A stretch of 11,500 nt of DNA from Smittium culicis (GCA_001970855.1 LSSN01002954.1:1-11500); one strand, 5' to 3'; positions 1 to 8,620 are shown, counted from the stretch's first letter. Program-made: numbers and translations. Notes: a model not told the origin generated them from the letters alone.

Positions 1-110
1 AGAGTTTGTGTTGCTCGAGATTAGAGTTTGTGTTGCTCGAGATTAGAGTTTGTGTTGCTCGAGATTAGAGTTTGTGTTGCTCGAGATTAGAGTTTGTGTT
101 GCTCGAGATT
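1..110. repeat. 22-bp minisatellite, five identical copies
   Basis: Five head-to-tail copies of a 22-bp unit fill 1-22, 23-44, 45-66, 67-88 and 89-110 with no mismatch that I can see. Each unit contains the palindrome CTCGAG and is about 41% G+C, well above the flanking DNA. The array stops sharply at 110, where A+T-rich sequence begins. It starts at the window edge, so the true copy number is unknown. Perfect identity points to recent expansion or active homogenisation. The unit is not a simple TTAGGG-type telomere repeat. Confidence 0.95.
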
Positions 111-2077
111 CAAATTTTTTTTCTTTTTTTGCAAGCTTCTTGGTTATGTTTCTCAATTATATATATTTTATTTTGCAGCATATTATTTGTTAATTGTTTT
201 TAACATTACTATTTATGTATTTTTTTGTATAAATTTAATTATATTTTACCAATTTCTTGACTTAGATGTGCTTTTTGTATTTCTAGATTACCTTTTATTA
301 GTTATTTATTTAATATGGGTCGTGCTTAATGTATTTAGATATAATATTTTGAAGTTGTTATTATTTAGGTTTTTCGGTTTTATTTATAACGGCAGTTGTG
401 TTTTTTTTTCTTAATCTATTTTTGTAAAAATTTTGTTTTACTTATTATCCACTAAAAATGTTTAATTTTACTCTTATTTTTATGACTTTTGAAGTCAAAT
501 TTAGCGATTATTTCCATCTATCTGATTCGACTTTCCTACATGGGCATTGTTTTTATTTTATAGGCACTGAATTTTTATAGGTGGATATTAACTTTTTTTT
601 GTGAGCAATTTGTCAATTATCTCGTAAAATGTCAGAATTAGCAATAGTTATTCTTTAAAAAAATAAAAGTAGTACTTTTAGAGAAGAGCTTTTAACTCTG
701 AACTCGAATCTTAATCTAACTATATATATAATACCTAATAAAAAGAACAAAAACATTAAATCACAGTTTATCAAATACACTATTGTTATTATAACATTAA
801 ATCAATAATATTAGTGAACAGGTAGCTTAATGCTGAGTAATTAACACCAAAACACTAAAAAAAATCCGCCTCAAACTGAGCCTGGTAACAAAAGCATTAC
901 ATAACTCAAATTATCATCAGTGCTGTAATAAAAAATATTAAATGGGATATCCAATGAGATTCTTATATTCTTTGATTAAATAAACGCTCTTTCTTCTTTC
1001 TATGGCTTTCGGTGTAAGGTTGGTTACTGGATATACCGGAATTATAGCTTAATTAATTATTATATTTTATTTTTCTTCGTTTAAAAATTTAATTATAAAA
1101 AGCGTATTCAACCTAAATTTCAATCCTCATTCTATTAAAACTTAAATAAAATCACCTAAATACATATATCTAGGAGTAACAATTCTTTTTATACATCATT
1201 GGTGTTGCATGAATAATGAAATCATTTCTATTAGCCAATTTAATTGGATAAAATAATGCTAATCAAGTTTTTACCTCCTATGGTTTTTATTGATTAACTT
1301 TGCTAATTAACCAATTTGATTTATATTTTTTATTAGGTTTATTAAAATTTCCTTACAAATCATTATATTTAAAAAGAGATACAAAAACAAAATTTTTTAT
1401 GTGTTCTTACCTTACACTAAATAAATTTGAATCAACCAAACAACTAATTCGATACATCTAAAACTAGTAAGCAATTAATTTACTATTCGAAAATTTATAT
1501 CATGTCGTATACATTTTTATATACGTGTTCCTTAGTGTGAGCGAGGTTAAATTTTACAACAAAAGTTAACATTTTATTTGATATTTCCGATTGTTATAAA
1601 TTTATTAAATATATAATTATGGACTAAATATTCTTTCACTTTATTGTTGATTTTTAAAGCTGATTTATATTTATTCCTTCAAGAACATGTTTTTGATATT
1701 AATAAAAACATTAATTCTATTTATAATTATCCACTTGTCTTCATTAAAAGTGAAATATAAATATTTTCACTTCCGTATTACTGTTTATTAATATAATTTA
1801 TAGCTATATTTGTATCATTAACCTATTTGTCATGTGTTATGTGTTCTGCAGTGTCATCTGGCTCATTTTCTCATTAGTCATATGTTACTTGGGAATTATT
1901 TATGTGTATGATGATATGATTCTCTGGGAAAGAAAATCATATGATCTTAAAATAAATTAAAATTGAAAATTCGCTCAATAGAGCTTTGTAATAACATGAG
2001 ACTAAACTAGTTGTAAAACAACAAGTGGAAACATTTGCTGGTTATTTCTGATATGTCATAATATCGAGGAAAATATC
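111..2077. other. A+T-rich intergenic region without recognisable genes
   Basis: I see no conserved coding sequence, RNA gene or transposon end here. Open frames are short and dominated by Phe, Leu, Ile and Tyr, as expected from T-rich DNA. Small local structures exist: the palindrome CCAATTTAATTGG near 1234, and an 8-bp hairpin at 1914-1942 upstream of the tRNA genes. The 18-mer at 1519-1536 recurs at 5902-5919. Intron-split or very small genes cannot be excluded by eye. Confidence 0.6.
1914..1942. repeat. small inverted repeat upstream of the tRNA pair
   Basis: ATATGATT at 1914-1921 is the exact reverse complement of AATCATAT at 1935-1942, giving an 8-bp stem with a 13-nt loop. It lies about 135 bp upstream of tRNA-Pro. 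The pairing is visible. No function can be assigned, and arms this A+T-rich can arise by chance in this composition. Confidence 0.5.
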
Positions 2078-2149
2078 GGCTTGATGGTCTAGTGGTATGA
2101 TTCTCGCTTTGGGTGCGAGAGGCCCCGGGTTCAATCCCCGGTCAAGCCC
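2078..2149 (+). tRNA. tRNA-Pro(TGG): tRNA-Pro (anticodon TGG)
   Basis: A complete 72-nt cloverleaf decoding CCN proline codons. The acceptor stem is GGCTTGA (2078-2084) with TCAAGCC (2142-2148) and discriminator C at 2149. The anticodon stem CTCGC/GCGAG (2103-2107/2115-2119) encloses loop TTTGGGT with anticodon TGG at 2110-2112. The T stem CCGGG/CCCGG (2125-2129/2137-2141) encloses TTCAATC. The pol III A box is TGGTCTAGTGG (2085-2095) and the B box GGTTCAATCCC (2128-2138). There is no intron and no encoded CCA, so CCA would be added after transcription. All stems are fully paired, so the gene looks functional. It is followed 51 bp later by tRNA-Glu with no T4 run between them. Confidence 0.98.
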
Positions 2150-2200
2150 TATAGATATTCTAATTCAGTTAATATGGATTGTTTAAATGAAGTAATAATT

Positions 2201-2272
2201 TCCGATATGGTCCAGTGGTTAGGATTCCTCGCTTTCACCGAGGCGGCCGGGGTTCGATTCCCCGTATCGGAG
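2201..2272 (+). tRNA. tRNA-Glu(TTC): tRNA-Glu (anticodon TTC)
   Basis: A complete 72-nt cloverleaf for glutamate. The acceptor stem is TCCGATA (2201-2207) with TATCGGA (2265-2271) and discriminator G at 2272. The anticodon stem CCTCG/CGAGG (2227-2231/2239-2243) encloses CTTTCAC with anticodon TTC at 2234-2236. The T stem CGGGG/CCCCG (2248-2252/2260-2264) encloses TTCGATT. The A box is TGGTCCAGTGG (2208-2218) and the B box GGTTCGATTCC (2251-2261). There is no intron and no CCA. The acceptor stem resembles fungal nuclear tRNA-Glu, one reason to suspect a fungal host. A TTTTT tract lies 15 nt downstream. Confidence 0.98.
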
Positions 2273-2286
2273 TAATATAAATCATA

Positions 2287-2291
2287 TTTTT
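2287..2291 (+). terminator. pol III T-tract terminator after tRNA-Glu
   Basis: TTTTT at 2287-2291 is the first run of four or more T after either tRNA gene. Between the genes (2150-2200) the longest T run is three (2182-2184 and 2199-2201). A T4+ run is the standard pol III stop, so this tract would end tRNA-Glu transcription and possibly read-through transcription from tRNA-Pro. Confidence 0.75.
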
Positions 2292-2380
2292 ATGCCAAGC
2301 TATTGCCTAAAATTGCTCTATCATATGATAATCAATTTTAGTTGATTTGTTCTTTTGATGTATTTCTCTACATTTTATAC

Positions 2381-2439
2381 TTCCAAGTCCCGGAGTGCAT
2401 AAAATTTGCACTTGAAAATTGAAAAATCAGGGCTTGGAG
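2381..2439. repeat. 59-nt compound foldback element
   Basis: The outer arms TTCCAAGTCC (2381-2390) and GGGCTTGGAG (2430-2439) pair over 10 bp, allowing two G-U pairs in RNA. Inside, AGTGCA (2394-2399) and TGCACT (2407-2412) form a second perfect 6-bp stem with a 7-nt loop. The element is G+C-richer than its surroundings and lies between the tRNA pair and the solo LTR. It could be the core of a small MITE-like foldback, terminal repeats of a deleted DNA transposon, or a structured transcript. I do not recognise the family. Confidence 0.6.
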
Positions 2440-2482
2440 GGTAAAAAATTAAAAATCTTGCTAAATTTTTTTTGATATACTC

Positions 2483-2547
2483 TGTAATGACCCTAAAAAT
2501 AGTATAATTAAAATACTATTTGTAACAGATCAAGTTAGGTCATTACA
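2483..2547. repeat. nested inverted repeats at the 5' end of the solo LTR
   Basis: TGTAATGACC (2483-2492), the LTR's first ten bases, is repeated inverted as GGTCATTACA (2538-2547). Between them AAATAGTAT (2497-2505) pairs perfectly with ATACTATTT (2513-2521) around a 7-nt loop. The first 65 bp of the LTR could therefore fold into a two-tier hairpin. The inverted copy of the terminus may be an internal integrase-end-like sequence or a protein-binding site. Function is unknown. Confidence 0.75.
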
Positions 2548-2611
2548 CTAATGAATAAAATAGGATAATTATAAATCATTATAATACCCGATGAGAATGT
2601 GCGTAAACATA

Positions 2612-2676
2612 TGAAACATGAAACAAAATATTGAAACGCTAAAACCTGAGTCACTTTATGAAACACACATGAAACA
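2612..2676 (+). promoter_or_regulatory. cluster of TGAAACA motifs in the LTR U3
   Basis: TGAAACA occurs at 2612-2618, 2619-2625, 2659-2665 and 2670-2676, and TGAAACG at 2632-2638, all on the same strand within 65 bp and 125-190 bp upstream of the TATA box. TGAAACA is the pheromone response element bound by Ste12-type factors in fungi, and yeast Ty3 LTRs are known to carry such elements. The motif cluster is seen directly. Regulation by a Ste12-like factor is inference, because the motif is short and A-rich. Confidence 0.5.
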
Positions 2677-2800
2677 ATTTAATATCTTATTCTAAAAGTA
2701 CATTTTCTATTTTATATTTTAAAAACTATATTTTTACTTTAGTGTAGTTAGTATTTAATTATAGTATGATTTCATAAAAAACTCATGCTGTAAAATTGTC

Positions 2801-2809
2801 TATAAAAAG
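2801..2809 (+). promoter_or_regulatory. TATA box of the solo LTR
   Basis: TATAAAAAG lies 318 bp into the 395-bp LTR, the usual place for a pol II TATA box at the end of U3, and is followed by the hairpin and an AATAAA signal. By analogy with other LTRs, transcription would start some 25-35 bp downstream. Confidence 0.65.
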
Positions 2810-2813
2810 ACAG

Positions 2814-2844
2814 CTGAATACCTCAAATTGAGAAAGGTATTCAG
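2814..2844 (+). repeat. hairpin in the R region of the solo LTR
   Basis: CTGAATACCT (2814-2823) is perfectly complementary to AGGTATTCAG (2835-2844). Bases inside the loop (TCAA/TTGA) can extend the pairing. The hairpin lies just downstream of the TATA box and 11 nt before AATAAA, where it could be present in the RNA 5' leader, the 3' end or both. Its role is not known. Confidence 0.75.
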
Positions 2845-2854
2845 AACAAAAAAT

Positions 2855-2860
2855 AATAAA
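2855..2860 (+). terminator. polyadenylation signal AATAAA of the solo LTR
   Basis: AATAAA lies 54 bp downstream of the TATA box and 17 bp before the LTR end, the order expected for an LTR in which both start and polyadenylation site are encoded. A+T-rich DNA makes chance AATAAA common, so position is the main support. Confidence 0.55.
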
Positions 2861-2882
2861 ATTATCAGATCATAACATACTC

Positions 2883-5800
2883 TTATATTTTTTTAAGACA
2901 ATGCAATTGTGAACATTAAGATAAAATTTGAATTTTTGCAAAATTATAAACTAATCAATCCTAAATTTTAGTAAATAAACATTTTCATTTAATTTAAAAA
3001 CTACTTCAATGTGATTACAAGATTGATAAAAGCGGAAAAAACCAAATATAATAATTTTTTGGTGAATATTTTGTGCCTTAGAATACTATTATTATATTAT
3101 TCAGTATATATTATAACAGCAGAGATTATTGATTTCGATTTAATTATTTATTTTAAACCTATATAAATCATTAAATATTAAACTTAATTATAATATTATG
3201 ATAAGATTTATTTAATTAATTTATCAATTAAATATTATTTTTTCACGTTTTAGTATTTAAAAAGGATAATAAATATCTGTATACAATTGAAACTATCAAT
3301 TTTATATTAGTATTATTTTTAAGGCGACTTTTTATACCTTTATCTTATATTTTTATTAGTGTTGGAATAGAGGATTCAAATGTGTTTTCTATATAGGAAA
3401 GCTATTTAGTGAAATTAGAAATATGCTAATAATTTTTGTTATTTTATATATTTGGATTTGTAAATTTAATCGAAATTTGTATTAAAATATGTAATTAATT
3501 GATTTTCTCCCTAAAAAATAAAAATATTAAAATTTTATGGTAATTTTTAGTTGTAGTGTTTTCTTAACCGAGTATCTAGAAAAAATAAAGAGAAAAACTC
3601 TATTTATTCAAGAGCCTAAAATTATTAAGCATTTTTCGTATTAGTTTAAATTTTTTTAGTGATATTAAAGCTTATTCTTTTAATTAGATTAACTATTGTT
3701 CTTATAATATGTCATGATACGATAAATAAGCTCTACAGGTAAAATAGAATGATAAAATTAATAAATATGTAAAAAATTTTGACGATTAAATAGTTGATAA
3801 CAAATCTATGAAAAATTTATTCAGATAATTAAAAAAAACTCTCAGCCCAATAAAATATGCTACTAAATGTTACAAACAGGTATGTGAACGTTTCCAATCG
3901 AAAAATATATAAGTAAAATTTTGTATAAAATTTCTAGCTCTATATATAGATATTTATAATTGTTTTATACTCTGAATTTATATTAATATTTATGTAATTA
4001 TACAAAATTTATCAATAATAATATAAAAAGATAATTATCTATAAATAAATTTTACTATAAAATTTTATTTAATAAGAAATAATTTCAAAAACTATATGAA
4101 ACTAGAATAGTATTTCAAAAATAAAAAAAATTTACTCAATACAAACTTATTAGCTCAAATTATTTACACATCTAGTAGCTGTTATTGATATTCAATAGTT
4201 TACTTGAATATATAATTTATACCATAAATTAAAGATCAAAAAAAGTAATTATAGTAAAATCAAGTAATTTTTTAATAATTTAAATAAGAATATGCTTGAG
4301 ACATTTTCCAAAAATTCACGAGATTTAGAAAAAATATTTCTATTATAAAATCAAATTTTCAAATATTTATTTTTGTGTATGGCTATATTTATAAAATTCT
4401 TAATTTGATTCAGGAAGGCTGTATAATTAAAAGTTTGCCCTTTTTCTGTTACAAATTAGTTTAATATAAAATAAAAAATAAATGTTGCTTTAAGAATTTT
4501 TATTGAATTTTTCGATTCCAATTTTTCATATTTAGATTAATTCAATTTATTAGCTAATAATAATATGTAATATTTGATATAAGCTGTGAAACAAAAATTC
4601 CTGATTATAACATTCGAACTACGACTTTCCATGATATATATTTTTCATAAAACATTCCATTGGAGTTTAAAATTATCTTTTAATAAAATATCATTTTAAA
4701 TATGTGTTTATCAAACGAAAATTTTTACTTTTCGATTTTTATTCGATTTATTTTTTACGACAGTTAAATGATTTTTTATTCTAATCGTTTTGCGTTTTGC
4801 TTTTCACTTTTTAAAACTAAGCTGTATATGAGAATAATTCATATTTATTTTTTTTTATTATTGGGTTTATAAAATTAAAATTTATTTATTCAACTTCTTA
4901 TTTAAGCGCATTTTATTATCTAATATAAAAAAAACCATTTCTAGAAAATAATAAAATAAAAACACTCAGATATTCAATTATCAGATAGAAAATTCATTCA
5001 ACAGCTAAAAATTTTATGGAATATAGTATTGGGCCAGTTTTACTAATATTCAACCGCTAAGAATAAAATATAATAATGCTATTTTATAATATTCTTGAAA
5101 AAAAAAATATCGAATATAAATTCTAGTTCAATATTTTAAACATGTATAAAATAAATGGGAAAAAAAATTATATTTAATAAAAATTTTTATTTATCAAAAT
5201 AATAAAACTACTAAATAAATAGTTAATAATTATTTAAATTAATATTGAGATTTAATAATATTTATAAGAATTTTTATTCGCAAACTTACTACTATAAAAT
5301 TTTTTTTGCTATAACATATAATATTATTTATCATACGAGAGTTCCTTATTCATGGGGTCACTCGCATAATCCAGATCCTATTTTATGGCATATAATATGT
5401 GATTAAAGAAAATATTAATCTGGAATAGATAAATTAAAATATAATATAATCAAAAAATTAAAAATTTTACCCCGATTTACACAAAGATATTTAAAAACCG
5501 CATCGTAAAAGATATAATCATATATACCCAATATTTTAATATGAAATAATTATAGTAAAGTATAAATTAATTATATATAAGTTCCCACGTTCAGCATCTT
5601 TAATGTTAATTTTAAGTCAAAATATTATATTTTAATATGTTTAGTAAGATTAGAGCCGAGGTTCTGATTTTTTAAATATCGTAAATTTATATGATAATTG
5701 ATTTTATAAAGCAATTCAAAGAAAAAAAAGTCTTGTAAAATAATAAAAAAATTAAAATAAATATTCTTTTAATCATTAATCATATTTAATCAGAAAAAGA

Positions 5801-6236
5801 TATGAGGGAATATCTGATCAAGATTAATTGGTAATAGAAAGTTTTTATTTGTTAAGCGAATTATAAATTTCATAAATCTATACATTTTCTTATATTATAA
5901 AATATACGTGTTCCTTAGTTTTTGAACCATCTTAGCGTTACAGAAAAAATGTAGCAATTTATTTTCTGTATTCATAATCGTATAAAAACTTAATAAAAAT
6001 ATAACCTTAGTAGATGTTAGTTTTTATTTGTGTTATTGTTTTTATATCTTTGAAAAACTAACTTTCACTCTATTAAAAGCCTGAATATTTTTTTTCTTTT
6101 TCTTTCTATCAATTTAAAGCATATATTAAAGATTTTAATGCAGCTTATTAGGTATCCAATACGATTCTTCATAAGCTAAATATAATATAGCACTAATAAA
6201 AGGGAATTTTAAAAGCGAGATAGTAGTATAATATGA
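2883..6236. other. long A+T-rich gene-free stretch
   Basis: No open frame of note, RNA gene or clear transposon end is visible. Sequence is mostly A/T with scattered short homopolymers. Slightly less A+T-rich patches occur around 5335-5400 and 5580-5665 but encode nothing I recognise. The 18-mer at 5902-5919 matches 1519-1536. Heavily decayed repeats are likely but cannot be resolved by eye. Confidence 0.6.
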
Positions 6237-6473
6237 CTTTTTATACGCAATTCATGTGTCCACCAGAAAAATTTTCTTAATTGTGATTTACTTAAATATA
6301 ATATATGAATTTGGTTAAATGCAATCGATTGCAAAAATATATCAAAATAAATTTAAAAAATTTAAAAGTTTAACTGGTATATTAAAATTTTGACCTGGCA
6401 CTTTAAAATAAAGCAGAAAACCAGCAATGGGTAAAAATCGCATATATACCCTATTTTTTATTTTTTAACGACA
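6237..6473 (-). mobile_element. probable decayed LTR end of the 8593-8984 family
   Basis: Read on the minus strand, this piece starts at the terminus ACGACA (+ strand, ending 6473), as in the LTR at 8593-8984. It shares AAAACC..TGGGTAAAAA (near 6417-6437) with 8936-8953 and 8112-8128. It also shares a CTGGCACTT..AAAAT block (near 6395) with the 8063 region, and has TATAAAAAG on the minus strand at 6237-6245. Terminus-to-TATA distance is 228 bp, against 234 bp in both related LTRs. Sequence left of the TATA box does not align convincingly, so the other end is not placed. It may be older or chimeric, and chance similarity remains possible. Confidence 0.45.
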
Positions 6474-7797
6474 TATTGTAATTTAATTTATATTTATAGG
6501 GACAAGTGATCAATATGATACCTATTTACATTAAATAAAAGTCACTTGAAAGAAAATTTTATAAAGTAAGATGTTTAAATTTATTTACTATAATGTGATT
6601 AGAGCTAAAATTTAAATTTTATAATACCTTAATTTTTAAGAAACCTTTATTTTTAATTGGTAAATTTCCAAAAAAAAAAAAAAAAAGCTTGAATTTTTTT
6701 AATACCTATTTCTTTATGAGAAACTATTTTTGAAGCTAATATTATGTGGTTAGGGTCATAATATCGGGTATTTTTGTTAAATTCTTAATAAATTATAGCT
6801 AGATATACAAAAATATAATTAAGTACGATAAATTGATATTTAAAATTTATCGGTACGAGTTAAACAAGGATTTTTATAAGCCACTCGGGAAAATATTATA
6901 GCTTCCAAATTCCTAATTTCATATAATAATTATGTGTTATTAAAAAAAAGAATTAAATAATCAAAGACGTTATTATATGATTTTATCAACACGTCATTTT
7001 TTATTCTAAAATTCTGATTCTTTTTTTTTTACTATTTTTATTTTATTAATGATTCAAAATTAGAAACTTAAATTTGATAATAAAATAATTTTATAGAAAA
7101 TCCGTTGATTATTCCAAAAATTAATCCTTCATTATCATTGAAGAAACAAAATTATAAAATTATCTTTATTTACTGGCGAATAAATATTAAAAAAATTTAT
7201 AATTATTACAATAATAGTAACATCATATTTTTAATAGCATTTAATAATACCATACGTGTAATAAGTAATCAGAGATATCAAACAGAAAAATTGCATAAAA
7301 GCTCAAAATCGATCCATATTACTAATAAAAACCGCGAATAGCTAAATGAAATAAGTTTTTATACTACAATTATATGTAGTGAATATAATTCGAATCCCTA
7401 AACCATCAGTTTTAATAAATAAAAAAAAATTTTTTTTGGCCTTTCTTTAATGAAATTTTCAGGAAATAGGCATCAGAAAAGAGAAATTTTTATTTTATAA
7501 TCATAATTATTTATTGGAAATTAAAAAAATTAAGAATTAAAATATTCTGGTCCAAATTTTAAACCAATTTATGATGTGGTTTATGGTTTCAAATTGATGT
7601 ATTATTTTAAAAATAGTAACTTGAGTATAAATTAGATTGATTGATATTAAAATATAGGAACATCTAAAAAAATTTCTTGGAAAATAGATCTATAAAAAAA
7701 TTTTCAAAAAATATTAATCGTATAAGTTAAGAGTTTAATTTATTAAAAAAATCACATTATATACATAAATTGGAATATAAAACTATAACCACAACGC
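6474..7797. other. A+T-rich intergenic region without recognisable genes
   Basis: Contains a 17-nt A run (6670-6686) and short low-complexity open frames, including a 78-codon Lys/Ile/Asn-rich frame from 7105 with no recognisable motif. A sequence near 6748-6768 carries words (TTAGGGTCAT, CGGGTAT) whose complements occur in the solo LTR. The match is too short to call a copy. Confidence 0.55.
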
Positions 7798-8158
7798 TGT
7801 AGTATGTTTTTTAGTCCTTTACCAAATATTAATATAATTTTTTTTTATTGATGTTTTCCTGTCAGAATTTTATTTTCCAAAATTCAGTTCCTTTTCTATA
7901 AATTCAAACTTGACATCTTTTATAGTTAAACAAGTATTAGACTATGCTAAATCATAAAGTATATACGCAAATAATATAATAGAAATAATATAACTACTGC
8001 AATTTCTTGACTTTCCTGGAGAATATCTTGGCATTTCAATCTCTTGGAGTACTAGATAATTTCTAGGCACTTCAAAATCTTGGCTGCTGTATGTACATAA
8101 TACTGTGCAAAAAAACCGCATGGGAAAAAAGTCAACACTAAAAATACAATTTTATACA
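7798..8158 (-). mobile_element. diverged LTR related to the 8593-8984 LTR
   Basis: The + strand reads TGTAGTATG at 7798 and ends near TATACA at 8158; compare TGTCGTATT...ACGACA for the LTR at 8593-8984. Shared blocks in the same order and orientation are the CTTGGCAT/ATCTTGG motifs (8027-8084), AAACCGCATGGG-A6 (8114-8130) and minus-strand TATAAAAGATG (7914-7924). The distance from minus-strand terminus to TATA is 234 bp in both LTRs. AATAAA signals occur at 7844-7849 and 7869-7874. A 36-bp unit is tandemly duplicated at 8027-8062 and 8063-8098. It is 361 bp against 392 bp. Flanks AACGC and CTTGC do not match, so it is an old solo LTR or a remnant of a larger copy. Confidence 0.75.
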
Positions 8159-8420
8159 CTTGCATGCTATCTTTGTAAGCTTTTAAATAAAATATAAGAA
8201 TGGTAATGAGAAAATATTTATTAGCGATAACCACTGAAGAAAATATTATAAATAACTTTGGCGCCCCTTTTATACAATTTAGGTTGCCGAAAAAATAGTG
8301 TTTTAAAAGTATAATAATTATTGTAGCTATCCTATTTATGTAGAGCTTTATTCTTCGAAGCTCTTTGTTTATCTCTGTATCAAATCTTATTTGATTATCG
8401 ATCATTGTGTTGCTATTAAT

Positions 8421-8566
8421 TTTACGCATTAAATAATTTATGATTATCTATCCACTAATAGACCAGTATAGGATTATATTATTATGTATTAAATAATTCA
8501 TGATTATCAATCCGCTAATACACTATCATAAGCATTGATTATTATGCATTAAATGAATTTATTAAT
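8421..8566. repeat. 60-bp tandem repeat, about 2.4 copies
   Basis: Copies in register at an exact 60-bp period start at about 8421, 8481 and 8541. Each opens with a G(C/T)ATTAAAT core (at 8426, 8486 and 8546), and the first two continue through TGATTATC and CC(A/G)CTAATA. The third copy loses similarity after about 25 bp. It lies between the two related LTRs and ends about 26 bp before the 8593 LTR. The copies are diverged, so the duplication is not recent. Confidence 0.8.
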
Positions 8567-8620
8567 TGATGATTTTGTTTGCTAACATGCACTGTCGTAT
8601 TTTTTCTACGGCGTATTCCT

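Larger units (their letters stand above)
2483..2877 (+). mobile_element. solo LTR of an LTR retrotransposon (395 bp)
   Basis: The element begins TGTAATGACC and ends TCATAACA. Its termini form an imperfect inverted repeat (TGTAATGA versus TGTTATGA, 7/8) with canonical TG...CA ends, and TACTC flanks both sides. Internal order fits U3-R-U5 on the + strand: a TGAAACA cluster (2612-2676), TATAAAAAG (2801-2809), a strong hairpin (2814-2844) and AATAAA (2855-2860). No pol sequence adjoins it, so it is a solo LTR. Its sequence differs from the 8593-8984 LTR, so it belongs to another family. It starts 210 bp downstream of tRNA-Glu. The intact duplication argues for a fairly recent insertion. Confidence 0.87.
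2478..2882 (+). repeat. target-site duplication TACTC flanking the solo LTR
   Basis: TACTC occurs immediately before the LTR (2478-2482) and again immediately after it (2878-2882). A 5-bp duplication is usual for Ty3/gypsy and many Ty1/copia integrases. Matching duplications on both sides of a single LTR show that one full element inserted here and was then reduced by LTR-LTR recombination. The entry spans the LTR only because it names both copies. Confidence 0.85.

Noticed and set aside
94..414. 106-codon open frame on the + strand
   Set aside because: It starts inside the minisatellite and is almost entirely Phe, Leu, Ile, Tyr and Val from T-rich DNA. No domain or conserved motif is visible.
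6670..6686. 17-nt poly(A) run as a second retroposon tail
   Set aside because: No AATAAA close upstream, no compositional change and no visible insertion junction; homopolymers are common here.
6748..6768. Fragment of the solo-LTR family on the minus strand
   Set aside because: Only short words (TTAGGGTCAT, CGGGTAT) match, and in a different arrangement; no ends or promoter signals could be aligned.
7105..7341. 78-codon open frame on the + strand
   Set aside because: Lys/Ile/Asn-rich low-complexity translation of A-rich DNA, with no recognisable motif and a weak start.
8259..8267. TGGCGCCCC as a primer binding site on the + strand
   Set aside because: It does not follow a + strand LTR end, and both nearby LTRs are on the minus strand.
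8052..8429. 125-codon open frame on the minus strand with three hydrophobic stretches (about residues 34-47, 59-82 and 91-112)
   Set aside because: Longer than expected for this composition, but its last third is the U3 of the diverged LTR and its ATG lies in the 60-bp tandem repeat. I see no family resemblance, so I do not call it a gene. Transcript evidence would change that.
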